The translations under genes were made by a program, and so were the position numbers. Below, piece after piece: positions 37,590 to 46,934 of a stretch of DNA of 64,000 nt. The first letter of the stretch is position 1. Each line of letters starts with the position of its first letter. This DNA is from Elioraea thermophila (ex Habib et al. 2022) (GTDB lineage Bacteria; Pseudomonadota; Alphaproteobacteria; Acetobacterales; Acetobacteraceae): NCBI RefSeq assembly GCF_003336755.1, contig NZ_QMDI01000006.1:558001-622000 (forward strand), read 5' to 3'. The notes below the pieces were generated by a model. The model was given only the letters and a program-made list of their open reading frames with translations, was not told the DNA's origin and searched no databases.

Positions 37590-38531
37590 AGCAGCCACCA
37601 GGAGAGCACGACGGGTGCGCTCGGCTAGAGGTGCAGCCGCGAGACCTGGAGCAGGGTGAGGTAACGGTCGTACGGAAGCCGACCGAGGACATGCACGCGG
37701 GGCGGCAACGGCCCGATCTCGGCGAGGAGGTGCCGCCGCCAACTCCCCCCGCCGGGGTGGAGGCCGACCGTAACTCACCCCCTCCCCCCCGCAGATGAGC
37801 ACCTCCGCCCGCGGCCGCGCCGCAAGCAAGCTGGGCAAGGCGCGCATCAGTGCTGGGAAGCCACGATGCGGTTCGAGATCGCGCGCGACGTAGGTGACCA
37901 CCTCGTCCGCACGCGTCAGCGCCCGTCCGTTCGGCAACACGAAGGCTGCCGACGGGTCGGGACGACCGAAGGCCGTGTCTACCCCTTCGTGGATGACGGA
38001 ATTTCGTCGGCGATAGGGGAGCGGATGGAGGTTTCGCTGCCAGACGGTCGGCGAAATCGCTGCCGCTGCCGCCGCCAGGCCCAGCAGAAGCCCGCCGTTG
38101 CGGAGTTCGAGGGCACACCGGCGATCGAGATCGCCCGCAAGGTCGGAATCGTCATCGAGATCCGACCCCGCCACGCCGGAGAAATATTCCGCGTAGAGCA
38201 GGATGGGCACGCCGGGCAGGACGTGGCGCAGGAACAACGCATACCCCCAGCCGGGGTGAACCACGACGACATCCGGGCGAAACCTGCCGGACCGCGTCAA
38301 CGCAAGCACCGCGCGGGCGGTTGCCTGCCCGTTCAGGACCGCAGCCTCGAGCGCGCGCAGATAAGGGGGGGAGGCCGTGACGGTGCGCGCCGGCAGCGCA
38401 GCGAAGGTCGGGTAGGGTACGCCGTCATCGCCCCCGGCAGCGATCAGCGCGACACCACCGGACCGCTGATGATGCAGCGCAAGGGCGATCGGCGCAAACT
38501 GGCCAAGCCCGTAGCGGTGGATGAACAGCAC
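37208..38531 (-). pseudogene. Glycosyltransferase family 4 with a frameshift and an in-frame TAG
   Basis: The first frame gives VLFIHRYGLGQFAPIALAL, VVVVHPGWGYALFLRHVLP, PVILLYAEYFSG-like text, AAAAAAISPTVWQRNLHPLPYR, NSVIHEGVDTAFGRPDP and EVVTYVARDLEPHRGFPALMR up to GGEGVSYG. Near 37775 an extra base shifts the frame; the next continues HPGGGSWRRHLLAEIG, GRLPYDRYLTLLQVSRLHL, a TAG at 37625-37627, then PSAPVVLSWWLLQAMAAGC and SDTAPVREVIEPGANG. Relatives have HVYLTYPFVLSW here, so TAG replaces the conserved tyrosine. The C-terminal ~60 codons run antisense into rfbD. The start is uncertain (GTG, no good ribosome site). Confidence 0.72.
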
Positions 38532-40323
38532 GTTCGGCCTAGGATCGCTCCGACATCGCCGGCACCATCGCTCGCGAATGGTGAAGGGAGATTTGCCGGG
38601 GCGGAGCGAGGGATGGCCGTGGCGGCGAGGCGGCGCTTCGGTGGGGGTTCGGCAGCAGCGTCGCCTCGCCTGGAAGCAGCCTTCGCCGCGATCAGGAGTG
38701 GAGTGATCAGGCGACAGCGTTCTCTCGGCAGCCAGGCGCGACGGTGAGCGTGACGTTCGCGGCGGGTTCGAGCCCCGACCAAAGAAACCAAAGAATGAGG
38801 GCTCCTCGGTCGCTTGCATGTGCGATTGTCGACGCGATCGCTCGAGCGAAAGCCCGCGCGGGCGCCGGGGACGCGCCTGGGGTACGCCGCCGCGCCTGGG
38901 AGGGCGGCCGTCGATCGCGCTAGCGAAGCCGGTCGGCGAGCTCAGCGTCGCGTGGCGGCGCGGTGTGCGACCCGCAGTCCTCTGTTGCGCTGCGAAAACT
39001 GTTCCGTTTTGATCGATCGGCTTCGTGCCGGCCTTCATGCCATGCGGCGTCGGAGTGCCCCGCCGCAAATCCTCCGCGGCGTCACCGCCTCCGCAAGGAG
39101 GCCGCTTCGGTGGCGCGACGGTGTCGCCCCAGGTCGCGATCATCAATGCCGCGTGCCTGCGCCGACCCCCATCGTTGCCTAACGGAACGCCATGCCACGG
39201 AGGGGTCGGGCGAAACGGAGGTTCGCCCTTTCTGGCAGAGGGCGGAGATACTTGATGGAGGTTCCGCTCCCGCTCTCGGCTCGGCGGATGGCTCGGCTGT
39301 GTCCGTTCTTTCCGTGCTCACGCGTCAGGCCGCGCATGGTTGAGCCGCGCGTGCTGAGGAGGCCGATGTTCGTCCCGGGGCAAGGAAGCACGTTTTCTCG
39401 GGCCCCTCGGTGACGGGGGTTTGGTATGAGCCAGGGCGGAATTCCCCATCCGAGATCACGCGTCAACCGGCGTCGTCCACTGAACGAAGGGTGGGCGCTG
39501 TTCGACTGAACCGTCTGGGGATCGCAACGGGGCCTGGGGACGCGGCCCGGCGCGAAACGAGTATTGAGACTCTGAGATGGCGTGTCACGGATCGCTCGCA
39601 CTGGGGCTGACAGAATGCGCCCGCCGAGCTCAGGGAGCGGAACGCGTGTTCCACCACTGCCGGCGCTGAACCGCACCGGGGCAATGCGGTATGATCCTCG
39701 AGGGTTTGGCAGACGGCAACGGCCATGCCGAGCTACTCCAGAAGATGGGGAGACCTGAGGTCAATCACACAAGTGGCCGCAGCACCAACGTGTAGGTTGA
39801 CCACTGTACTGGCGGTGGACGTTGGACCCGCCGCCAAGCCCTCGGCTGCTTGCCCGGCAGCTGACGACCGATCTCCCCTCTCGGCCGACGCGCACGCCCC
39901 GCCCCTTTCGCCGCCCGCCGGAGAACGCCCGAAGGCGGTCCGCACGCAAGATGAACGCTCATCGACCCCGGACGACGCGAAGCCTGTCGAACGCCGCGGC
40001 GGCCCTGCCGTCCTGCTTACTGAACGTCGTGCAGGAAAGAAAATGGCCGCATCGGTCAGCGCCTGCGGCATCGCGGCGCTCTGCCGAAAATCCCGGGGAG
40101 GTGACGCGGACGCGTCCAGGACCGCGTCCGCCGACCTGCCGTACGCAGGGCGGCCGCCTGGAGCGCTTCGTCGAGCGCCCCAGAAACAGCCGTGTCACCA
40201 GCCGCTTCGACCGAGTTGCGGAAAGGATATCGGGCATTACGATCGATTTACCTCCCTCCGCGTGTGGATCAGGTCCGTTGGCGGGCCCCGACTTTTCACC
40301 AGCCTACCTCAAGGAGAGGCCGG
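38532..40323. other. 1.8 kb stretch without a supportable gene
   Basis: Open frames of 60-200 codons occur on both strands but are Arg/Ser/Pro-rich, overlap one another and lack ribosome sites and family motifs. No tRNA, direct repeat array, transposase motif or clean terminal inverted repeat is visible. It is flanked by the broken glycosyltransferase and an intact one, so it may be eroded coding DNA from the glycan cluster. The last 30 nt hold the AAGGAGAGG ribosome site of the downstream gene. Confidence 0.5.
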
Positions 40324-41184
40324 ATGATCCCGAAGACCGTCCACTTCGTGTTCGGCATGGCCGACGACTTCATCTATCGCTTCTGGACGCTCTTGAACCA
40401 CGTCTGCGTCATGAGCGCGGTCGATCGCCTGAAGCCGGACCGGGTGCTGTTCCATTGTGGATCGGAACCGCTCGGGCCATGGTGGCGCTTGACGCGTCCT
40501 CACGTCGAAGTGGTTCGCATCAAGCCGCCAGCGGAGGTGTTCGGCAACAAGCTGCTGCACTACGCCCACAAGGCCGACGTCGTCCGCCTCCAGGTCTTGC
40601 TGGAGCACGGCGGGATCTACCTCGACAGCGACGTCTTCGTGCATCGCGATTTCGATGACCTTCTCGCCCACAGCGTGGTCCTGGGCGAGGAAGGGCCCGG
40701 GCCAGGTCAGGCTTACGGGCTCTGCAACGGCGTCATCCTCGCCGAACCGAATGCACCATTCCTACGCCGCTGGTTTGACGAGTACCGCTGGTTCCGCTCG
40801 CGCGGAAAGGACGAATTCTGGGCCGAGCACTCGGTGAGACTGCCGCTGAAGCTTGCGCGTGAACACCCGGACGAGATCACCATCGTCCCCTACAACACGT
40901 TCCATTGGCCGCTCGCCGACGGCGAGGGTCTCACTTTGCTCTATGGCCCCTGGCCGGGCTACGACCCGCGCAGCACTCATGCCAACCATCTTTGGCAGAG
41001 TTTGGCGAAGCCGCATGCCTACGACCTGACCCCGGGCAAGGTTCGGCGCAAGGACAGCGCCTTCGCGCGTTGGGCCTCGCCCTATCTCGCTGACCTTCCC
41101 GACGATTTCGGTCTCCCCTATCCCCTGTTCCGCATCCGTCGGAAATTGCGTCACCTGAAGCGCAAGTACTTTGGAGAGCACTGA
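40324..41184 (+). CDS. DXD-type sugar-binding glycosyltransferase
   Basis: A 286-residue protein of the Gly_transf_sug/capsular polysaccharide group. It starts MIPKTVHFVFGMADDFIYRF, the usual IPKxIHFVW-like entry, and has HKADVVRLQVLLEHGGIYLD followed directly by SDVF, forming the A-D-x-x-R-L and DxD donor-binding motifs; then GLCNGVILAEPNAPFLRRWFDEY and HANHLWQSLAKPHA. The C-terminal 30 residues are basic (RIRRKLRHLKRKY) and may contact membrane lipid. The chosen ATG has AAGGAGAGG 5 nt upstream; the long upstream frame has no similarity. One of the few intact genes in the glycan region. Confidence 0.88.
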   Translation: MIPKTVHFVFGMADDFIYRFWTLLNHVCVMSAVDRLKPDRVLFHCGSEPLGPWWRLTRPHVEVVRIKPPAEVFGNKLLHYAHKADVVRLQVLLEHGGIYLDSDVFVHRDFDDLLAHSVVLGEEGPGPGQAYGLCNGVILAEPNAPFLRRWFDEYRWFRSRGKDEFWAEHSVRLPLKLAREHPDEITIVPYNTFHWPLADGEGLTLLYGPWPGYDPRSTHANHLWQSLAKPHAYDLTPGKVRRKDSAFARWASPYLADLPDDFGLPYPLFRIRRKLRHLKRKYFGEH

Positions 41185-41699
41185 TGTGGCTCCTCCTATC
41201 GGCAGGTTTTGTTCCGCTTCGAAGCAGCAGGGCGAGGATTTGCCGAGGACGAGGGTGTTGAGAGACGGGCGTCGGCATGGGCCTCATTGGGGAACGACGC
41301 GGCGCGAGCCCCGGCTTTCTCCGCGCATGCTCCCGATGCGGGCGCGTCGGCGACGGATCAGAGGATCGTCCGCGATGGCTGCCTTGCGGGAGCGGCTGTG
41401 GCAGCGGTGGAGAAATGCCGCGACGTGTCGAGCGCAACGCGCAAGCCCTCGGCAGCGTCGATTGGGCCGGTCATCGGCTCGTCCGGCGGCAGGTGGGGGG
41501 TGACCCGCTTCCCACCCGCGGATCGCTCGCGGCGCTTGCGATGGCAAGCAGGATCGATCGCCTGCCCTGCTTGTGGCGGATGACCCTGCGCTGAGCGTCC
41601 ACCCCGTCTTCGGTGTGGCCCCTGCCGCCAGTGCGAGCCCTTGTGGCTTGAGCGCCCCCTGTCGCGCGGCCGAGCGAAGGCCGGCCTGTCGAATTTCAG
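41185..41699. other. Gene-less stretch between the glycosyltransferase and the broken monooxygenase
   Basis: No open frame here shows family motifs or a ribosome site. A frame from 41209 to 41583 on the plus strand has an alanine-rich composition and a terminal CPACGG but cannot be assigned. Possibly eroded coding DNA. Confidence 0.4.
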
Positions 41700-42765
41700 T
41701 CATTCCGCCGCCAGCCGAGAGCGATCGAGCTCCACCTGTGGGACGGCGTAGGCGCGCAGCTCGCGATAGAGCCTGGGCAGGTCGGCGGCGAACAGGCCCT
41801 TGGTCACGCCGGCGGCCAAGCGCGGCGCGGCGATGCTCATCGCATTGATCGAGGAGCCGGCCGGTCCGAAGCTCATCGTGGTGCCGATGCCGAACAGGTG
41901 GATGTCCGCGATCCAGGGCGTCCTGCCCGGCTCCTTCTCGACGAAGGCGCTCTCGGGCGAGAGATAGGGGAACTCGCCAGGGCTGAATGACCATCGGCTC
42001 CGCGCGACGGCAGAACAGATGAACCTCGCGCGCCCCGGCCTCGAGTGCGGTCGCGGCATTGTCGAAGGCGGAGGCGCCGGCACCGAGCACCGCCACCACC
42101 TTGCCGCGCAGCGCCGCGAAGTCGATGGCGTCCGCAGTGTGCGCGCGCAGATGCCCGGGCAGGCGCGCCAGGAAGTCGGGCATCCACCAGCTGCCCACCC
42201 CCTCCTGGCCGGTGGCGAGAACGACCTTGCGGGCACGGATCGTTCCGGCCGAGGTCGAAACGGCGAGGCAGGGCAGGCCGTCGTCGGTGCGGTCCGGCAC
42301 GATCTCGCCCGCCTCGACGCGATTGCGGACGGGGATGCCGGTCACCCGCCTGAACCACATCAGGTAGGCGGCCCACTTCTCCTTCGGGATGTAGCGCATG
42401 GCGGCGAAGTCCTCCGCCCCCCACTGCGCCTCGTGCCACGCCTGGTAGGTGAGCGACGGCACCTGGAGATCAGGCCCCGTCTGGTCCTTCCAGCTCCGCA
42501 GCGTGTGCATCCGCGCGTAGGTCAGCCACGGGCCTTCCAGCCCCTCCTCGGCGCGGTCGATGCAGAGGATGTTCGTCACCTTGTCGCGCAGCAGCGCGAA
42601 GGCGACGGCGAGCGCGCTCTGGCCGGCGCCGATCAGCAGCACGTCCAGCACCGGCTCACCGCGACAATACTTCCGCTCGAGCCAGGGCGCGCGCGGATGC
42701 GCGATCAGGTCGAGATCATGGGCGACGTCGCGCTCGAGTTCGGCAAGCGATCGTGGTGCGGGCAT
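41700..42765 (-). pseudogene. FAD-dependent NAD(P)-binding monooxygenase, internally deleted and frameshifted
   Basis: The start MPAPRSLAELERDVAHDLDL has CAGGAGG upstream. The first frame has the FAD Rossmann motif LIGAGQSALAVAFALL, RSWKDQTGPDLQVPSLTYQAWH, KVVLATGQEGVG and the NADPH Rossmann motif KVVAVLGAGASAFDNAATALE, up to FCRRAEPMVIQPW (about residue 265). Near 41970 the frame shifts and roughly 100 residues of the usual central part are missing; the next frame carries FPYLSPESAFVEKEPGRTPWI, HLFGIGTTMSFGPAGSSINAM and GLFAADLPRLYRELRAYAVP, the normal C-terminus. So deletion plus frame change destroyed the gene. It is divergent from the broken binding-protein gene. Confidence 0.75.
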
Positions 42766-42828
42766 GCGGCGCCTCCTGCACCTGACAAGGCTAGTCGCAC
42801 CGGGCCGATTGGCAATCGGCTGCCCACT

Positions 42829-42847
42829 CTGCCCATGCGTTGGGCAG
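42829..42847. promoter_or_regulatory. Inverted repeat in a divergent promoter region
   Basis: Perfect 7-bp arms CTGCCCA and TGGGCAG around a 5-nt centre, with a further direct copy of TGCCCA 4 nt upstream (42821-42826). It lies 64 nt upstream of the monooxygenase start and 144 nt upstream of the binding-protein start, a suitable place for an operator controlling both. Which regulator binds is unknown. Confidence 0.45.
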
Positions 42848-42990
42848 TCGCGCACAGACCAAGCATCGAATGAGGCGATAGACGTCCGACTGCCGGCGGC
42901 ATCACGCTTGTACGCTAGAACAACGAAGACCGGGCGCGCCTTGGCCGAGGGCGGCGCTCACGCCGATCATGAGGCAACGGAGGGGAGACC

Positions 42991-43776
42991 ATGGTGCTGC
43001 GTCGTCGACGCATGATGACGTCCGTGCTTGCCCTGGCGGGAGCCGGGCTGATGCCGGTGACGGGGCTGCGCCGGGCGCTCGCCCAGGCGCGCGCGCAAAC
43101 CCTCCTGGTCCTGCAGGGGGCGGGGCCGAACAGCCTCGATCTCCACGCCCCCGGGGCGAACAGGCCCACCCAGGCGATCGTAATGGCGATCTAAGACCGG
43201 CCGCTCGGCTTCGGCGACCGACCGATGCCCGAGGGGCACACCCATGACGACTACGATCGCCTGGTGCCGCAACTCGTCGAGACTTTCGAGGTCGCCCCCG
43301 ACGGCAAGAGCGTGCTGTTCACCCTGCGCGAGGGGGCGACGTTCCACTCCGGCAACCCGATGACCGCCGAGGACGTGAAGTGGTCGCTCGACCGCGCGAT
43401 CGCCCTTCCGGGTTTCCCGCGCAACCAGATGGCGGCGGGAAGCCTGATCGAACCCGGTCAGATCGAGGTGGTGGATGCGCGGCGCGTCCGCGTGCACTGG
43501 GTGCGGCCGGACAAGCTTCTGCTGCCCAATCTCGCGGTCGCCATCCCCTGCATCTATGACTCGAAGCTGTTGCGCGAACGCGCGACGGCGGCCGCCCCCT
43601 GGGCGGTCGAGTTCGCGCGCGCCAATGCCGCGGGCGGCGGGGCGTTCCGCGTGGTCGCGTGGCGGCCGGGCCAGGAGACCATCCTCGAGCGCTTCGCCGA
43701 CTGGAAGTCGGGCACGCCCACCAACGTGCAGCGCATCATCATCCGCGAGGTGCCCTCGGCGGCGACACGGCGGGCA
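42991..43776 (+). pseudogene. Peptide-type (family 5) ABC substrate-binding protein with in-frame TAA and 3' truncation
   Basis: ATG is preceded by GGAGGGGAG. A signal peptide (SVLALAGAGLMPVTGLRRALAQA) is followed by LVLQGAGPNSLDLHAPGANRP and, after a TAA at 43192-43194, DRPLGFGDRPMPEGHTHDDYD, PQLVETFEVAPDGKSVLFTLR, TFHSGNPMTAEDVKWSLDRA and RVVAWRPGQETILERFADW. In relatives the stop position is the tyrosine of NLYDRL-TFG. Similarity ends at REVPSAATRRA, where the sequence becomes the antisense 3' end of a truncated dehydrogenase; the C-terminal half (about 250 residues) is lost. Confidence 0.75.
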
Positions 43777-44061
43777 AAGGCGGGCGGCACGGCGGCGGAG
43801 GCGATGATCACCGCCCCGGGGGCGAGACGCTGAGCCGCACCTTCGCTGCCGAACAGGGCGGCCACGGCCTGTCGGTCGTCGACGACCAGCACGACCGCCG
43901 CCTCCGTGCCTTCGCGATCTCGCCGGTGGATGCGACGACCACCCCGCCCGCGGCCTCGAACGGGGCGCGCGCATCGGCCCCCGTCACGGCAAGCCCCCCT
44001 GGAGCAGCGTCCGCGCGGCCCCCGATTCCATGGAGCCGAGACCAATCACCGCAACCTTCAT
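43760..44061 (-). pseudogene. NAD-binding dehydrogenase (3-hydroxyisobutyrate/L-threonate type), truncated and frameshifted
   Basis: ATG lies 10 nt after the TRAP large-permease stop, so it was the last gene of that operon. It reads MKVAVIGLGSMESGAARTLL (Rossmann start, with E for the third glycine-region residue). A C6 run at 43995-44000 has lost a base; the next frame gives LAVTGADARAPFEAAGGVV, and a second shift near 43911 gives GTEAAVVLVVDDRQAVAALFG and APGAVIIASAAVPPAFARRVA. After RRVAAEG the gene is cut off at the junction with the truncated binding-protein gene. About 200 C-terminal residues, with the catalytic lysine, are missing. Confidence 0.65.
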
Positions 44062-44071
44062 CGGCGCCTTC

Positions 44072-45334
44072 TCAAGCGTGGACGGTGAGTGCCGGCACGT
44101 AGCTGAACAATAGGAGCACGCTGAGGCCGACCAGCCAGAACGGCCAGAGCTCGCGCGCCGTCGTCACGATGGAGGCGCGTGCGATGGTCGAGGAGATGAA
44201 CAGCGTGGTGCCGACGGGCGGGGTGTAGAGGCCGATCGCGAGGTTGAGCACCATGATGACGCCGAGCTGGACGAGATCGAGCCCGATCGCTTGCGCAAGC
44301 GGCACGAAGATCGGGCCCAGCAGCAGGATCGCCGCCGGCAGGTCGATGAACATGCCGGCGATCAGCATGATCCCGTTCATCGCCAGAATGATCGCCCACG
44401 GTTCGCGCAAGGTGGAGAGCGCCCAGGCGGCGAAGGCCTGCGGCGCCTGCACGAAGGTCATAATCCAGCCGACTGCCGCCGAAGCCATGATGACGAGCAT
44501 CACCACACCCGTCGCCGAACCGGCAGCGACCATCGCGGCCCAGATCCGCCGCGGCGTCAGATCGCGATAGAGGAAGAGGCCGGCGCCGAGGGCATAGAGC
44601 ACCGCCATCACCGAAACCTCGGTCGGAGTGGCGATGCCGAAGCGCAGCACGATGAGGACGAGCACGGGCATCGCGAGCGCGGGAGAGGCGGTGAACGCGA
44701 GCCGCGCGAGACCGCGCCGTCCGGGCGGGTCGGCGGCGAGCGGAAAGCCGCGCAGCCTGGCCGAGAGCCAGCAGACGAGCAGGAACCCGGCGGCGAGCAT
44801 CAGCCCAGGCAGCACACCCGCGAGGAAGAGCGCGCCCACCGAGACGTTGGAGACGAGCGCGTAGAGGATCATCGGGATCGAGGGCGGAATGAGGATCGCG
44901 ATCGTCGCCGCGGCCGCGTTGTTCGCCGCTGCGAAGCCAGCCGGATAGCCCTCGCGAACCTGCCAGGGGATCAGTACGGAGCCGAGTGCCGAGGCGTCCG
45001 AGACAGCCGAGCCGGACACGCCGCCGAATACGACGGAGCCGACCACGGTGGTGGAGGCGAGCCCGCCCGGATAGCGCCCGACCAGGGCGGAGGCGAAGCC
45101 GATCAGCGCCTCGCCCAGCCTGCCCGCCATCATCAGGTTGCCGGCCAGCATGAAGAACGGCAGCGCGAGAAGCGGAAAGGACTGCGTCTGCGCGAACATC
45201 TGCTGCACGACGATGAACAGCGGCAGCGTCCCATCCGCGAGCAACGCCGCCCCGGAAGCAATGACAAGGCTGTGCGCGACCGGCACGGAGAGGGCGAGCA
45301 GGGCGAAGAAGACGAAAGCAAGCACGCCGCTCAT
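44072..45334 (-). CDS. TRAP transporter large permease subunit (DctM family)
   Basis: A 420-residue inner-membrane protein with about twelve segments. It starts MSGVLAFVFFALLALSVPVAHSLVIASG, has FPLLALPFFMLAGNLMMAGRLGEALIGFA, the DctM motif GGVSGSAVSDASALGSVLIP, IPPSIPMILYALVSNVSVGALFLAGVLPGLM and GLYTPPVGTTLFISSTIA near the end. It forms the ion-coupled translocator of a TRAP system. Its ATG overlaps the small permease stop (ATGA). Length is normal and the gene is intact although the gene behind it is broken. Confidence 0.93.
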   Translation of the reverse strand: MSGVLAFVFFALLALSVPVAHSLVIASGAALLADGTLPLFIVVQQMFAQTQSFPLLALPFFMLAGNLMMAGRLGEALIGFASALVGRYPGGLASTTVVGSVVFGGVSGSAVSDASALGSVLIPWQVREGYPAGFAAANNAAAATIAILIPPSIPMILYALVSNVSVGALFLAGVLPGLMLAAGFLLVCWLSARLRGFPLAADPPGRRGLARLAFTASPALAMPVLVLIVLRFGIATPTEVSVMAVLYALGAGLFLYRDLTPRRIWAAMVAAGSATGVVMLVIMASAAVGWIMTFVQAPQAFAAWALSTLREPWAIILAMNGIMLIAGMFIDLPAAILLLGPIFVPLAQAIGLDLVQLGVIMVLNLAIGLYTPPVGTTLFISSTIARASIVTTARELWPFWLVGLSVLLLFSYVPALTVHA

Positions 45335-45882
45335 GACGGATGCCCCCGGGTCGCCGGCGGAAAGGCACGATCGGATCCAAGGAGCACCACGCGCAGCGCC
45401 ACCGTGAGCGAGGCGAGCGCGGTCAGGAAGGCGGCAACCGCCAGCGCCCAGTAGCCATAACTGCCGGAGAGCCTGAGGATGGTGCTGCGCTGCAACGCCG
45501 CGATCTCCGCCACCTCGAGCGCGAGCACGCCAAGCCAGACATAGGCGAGCACGATCAGCCCATGCACCAGCGCGAGGAGGACGCGGCGTGGCCCTTTCGC
45601 GAGCGCGCGCGGCAACAGATCGACCGAGATGTGCGCCCCATCGCGCGCGGCGATGGCCACCCCGGCGGCGATGAACCAAGGGAAGAGCTGTTCGGGAATC
45701 TCTTGCACCCAGCGGAAGCCGCCCTGGGCGAGGACGTAGCGTGCGATCACGTTGGCGGCGAGCACGGCGAGCATCACCGTGCCCGTCACCACCACGACGA
45801 TGCGGCAGAGGAGGCCGGCAACGCGGTCGGCCCCCTCCGCAACGGCGAGCAGCCCGCGGGCGAGGCCCGACGCGCGCGCCAC
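45331..45882 (-). CDS. TRAP transporter small permease subunit (DctQ family)
   Basis: A 183-residue protein with four membrane segments (starting about residues 22, 60, 95 and 140). The core NVIARYVLAQGGFRWVQEIPEQLFPWFIAAGVAIAARDGAHISVDLL is a clear DctQ signature (W-EE-P family). It lies 3 nt after the binding protein and overlaps the large permease. It stabilises the large permease and contacts the loaded binding protein. Confidence 0.92.
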   Translation of the reverse strand: MARASGLARGLLAVAEGADRVAGLLCRIVVVVTGTVMLAVLAANVIARYVLAQGGFRWVQEIPEQLFPWFIAAGVAIAARDGAHISVDLLPRALAKGPRRVLLALVHGLIVLAYVWLGVLALEVAEIAALQRSTILRLSGSYGYWALAVAAFLTALASLTVALRVVLLGSDRAFPPATRGHPS

Positions 45883-45885
45883 CGC

Positions 45886-46881
45886 TCAGGCCGTCGCCGC
45901 GTTACGAACCTGGCGGACGAAGGCGCCGAACGGCTTCTTCTCCCAGTTGTCGAGCACCACCGCCGTCGCGGCCCGGAACGCCGCCTGGTCCGCCTCGTTC
46001 ACGGCGACGTTGGGATTGGCGCGGAATTCGGCAAGAAGGGTGACGTCGCTCTCCTGCATCAGGCGCCGCTGATACGCTTCCGCCTCCTTCATCGCATCCA
46101 GGATGAGTCGCCAGTCGGCATCCGGAATCCTGGCGCGGGCGATGCGGCTGACAAGCACGGGCGTGCATTCCCACTTGTGCGCGGTAAGCGAGATGAAGCG
46201 GTTCACCTCGTAGAGCTTTGAGGAGTGGATATTGGCGAGCGGGTTCTCCTGCCCATCCACCACGCCCTGCTGCAAGGCGACGTAGAGTTCGCTGAAGGCG
46301 ATCTGTTGCGTGGCCGCACCGAGCGCCTGAAAGGTGTCGATGGTCGCGGGGTCAGCCGGCGTGCGGATCCTGAGCCCGCGCAGGTCGTCCGGGACGCGGA
46401 TCGGACGGCGCGAGTTGGTGACATGGCGGATGCCGTTGTCCCAGTAGCTGATCAGCAGCAGGCCCAAGGGTTCGAAGCGTCGCGCCAGCTCCTGCCCGAT
46501 CGGACCGTCGACCAGGCGGTAGGCGGCCGGGTTGGCGGCGAAAAGGAACGGCAAACCGAGCGCGGCCATCTCGGGGACCAGGCCGGAGGCGGGCCCCTGG
46601 CTGTTGATCGACATGTCGAGGGTGCCCGTTCGCAGCGACGTCAGCATCGCGACGTCATCGCCGAGCTGGGCTGCGCCAGCGACGCGGATCTCGATCCTGC
46701 CGTTGCTGCGGGCGCGCACCAACTCCGCGAAGTGCTCGGCGGCGAGCCAACGCGGGTTGCCGCGTGCCGCGCCGTGGCCGAGGGTGAGGCGAAGCTGGCC
46801 CTGGCCGCGGACGATGGCCGGTGTGGCGAGGAGGGCGGCGGTGCCGGCGATTGCGGCACGGCGGGTTGTTCGCAGCGTCAT
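45886..46881 (-). CDS. TRAP transporter substrate-binding protein (DctP family)
   Basis: A 331-residue periplasmic binding protein. Signal peptide MTLRTTRRAAIAGTAALLATPAIVRGQ (twin-arginine-like, as often in this group), then LTLGHGAARGNPRWLAAEHFAELV, IEIRVAGAAQLGDDVAMLTSLRTGTLDM, the DctP core YWDNGIRHVTNSRRPIRVPDDLRGLRIRTP with the conserved arginine in RIRTP that binds the ligand carboxylate, and QQGVVDGQENPLANIHSSKLYEVNRFISLTAH. A carboxylated ligand is therefore likely. It follows the transketolase pair by 53 nt in the same operon. Confidence 0.92.
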   Translation of the reverse strand: MTLRTTRRAAIAGTAALLATPAIVRGQGQLRLTLGHGAARGNPRWLAAEHFAELVRARSNGRIEIRVAGAAQLGDDVAMLTSLRTGTLDMSINSQGPASGLVPEMAALGLPFLFAANPAAYRLVDGPIGQELARRFEPLGLLLISYWDNGIRHVTNSRRPIRVPDDLRGLRIRTPADPATIDTFQALGAATQQIAFSELYVALQQGVVDGQENPLANIHSSKLYEVNRFISLTAHKWECTPVLVSRIARARIPDADWRLILDAMKEAEAYQRRLMQESDVTLLAEFRANPNVAVNEADQAAFRAATAVVLDNWEKKPFGAFVRQVRNAATA

Positions 46882-46934
46882 GGGCGTGTCTCCCTTCTTC
46901 GTTCGGATTTCGTTTCCTCGCGCGCCCTGCCGGT

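Noticed and set aside
38751-38785. T-arm-like sequence (GGGTTCGAGCCC) that could be the 3' end of a tRNA
   Set aside because: The fifth stem pair fails, no acceptor stem partner, D arm or anticodon arm is found upstream, and the CCA spacing is wrong.
39179-39676. 165-codon minus-strand frame in the gene-less region
   Set aside because: No ribosome site, no motif, overlapping frames on both strands of the same length.
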